Shown here piece after piece: positions 63,829 to 64,000 of a stretch of 64,000 bases of DNA. Below the pieces are notes generated by a model. It was not told where the DNA came from and ran no database searches. It saw only the letters and a list, made by a program, of their open reading frames with translations. This stretch comes from Lottia gigantea (lineage: Eukaryota; Mollusca; Gastropoda; Lottiidae), in the NCBI RefSeq assembly GCF_000327385.1, contig NW_008710370.1, forward strand, positions 1,153,922 through 1,217,921, written 5' to 3'. Position 1 is the stretch's first letter. Every line of letters begins with the position of its first letter. The translations under genes were made by a program, and so were the position numbers.

Positions 63829-64000
63829 GGGATACTACGTCTTAGAATAAACATAAAATTTAAAAGTTTTAAACTTGGCCAATAAGAGCATATATATATC
63901 AGTAGATATACCTGGTTTCATAAATAACATAACAGGATCCTTATATAATCCGATTAATCCAAAAAACTTAATAAAAATGCAATTAACTATATTGAAAAAT
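63829..64000. mobile_element. Fold-back TTAA-type MITE, family C copy 2, cut by window end
   Basis: The element starts AGGGATACTACGTCTTAGAA immediately after TTAA (63825-63828) and follows copy 1 (50664) to the last base of the window with about ten differences. Only the left arm and part of the centre are visible. It lies inside the last MTR intron. Confidence 0.85.

Overview
The window looks like a stretch of AT-rich animal nuclear genome. The organism is most likely a lophotrochozoan, and I infer a mollusc, possibly a limpet-like gastropod. The reasons are an intronless foxA gene of lophotrochozoan style, SINE-like copies carrying a GGATGGGAC core, many minisatellites, and short mollusc-like motifs such as GGAGTTATCTCCCTT. 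Species assignment is inference only.

Only two genes can be supported firmly. One is a complete single-exon FoxA (fork head/HNF3) gene on the minus strand (37649-38962). An in-frame stop lies directly before its ATG, a TATA/CCAAT/GC-box promoter lies upstream near 39100-39232, and the nearest AATAAA downstream is at 36775-36780. The other is the last coding exon of cobalamin-dependent methionine synthase (MTR), also minus strand (63469-63552). Its upstream exons lie beyond the right edge. Two weaker coding traces are a reverse-transcriptase C-terminal tail of a LINE (45939-46142) and an exon-like reading frame faintly resembling TMEM272-like membrane proteins (29649-29839).

The rest is intergenic. 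Nine minisatellite arrays (units of 37, 41, 22, 42, 26, 26, 43/53, 36 and 19 bp) make up roughly a tenth of the window. Several families of short non-autonomous inverted-repeat elements are scattered through it. Three of them share a terminal AGGGA flanked by TTAA or a near match (family A at 7017, 33185 and 61969; family B at 17304 and 44640; family C at 50664 and 63829). Family C is a near-complete fold-back, and its second copy lies in the last MTR intron. Other inverted-repeat elements lie at 1636-1758, 54505-54820 and 49811-49891. Two SINE-like copies sit at 27868 and 58770.

The most interesting non-repeat sequence is the 5' side of foxA (39.1-44.5 kb). It holds a promoter, a 1.2-kb 26-bp array rich in forkhead-like TGTAAA(A)CA words, and clusters of Otx/K50, TCF, E-box, GATA and consensus forkhead sites. 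This would suit an auto-regulated endomesoderm enhancer, but that is inference from motifs alone.
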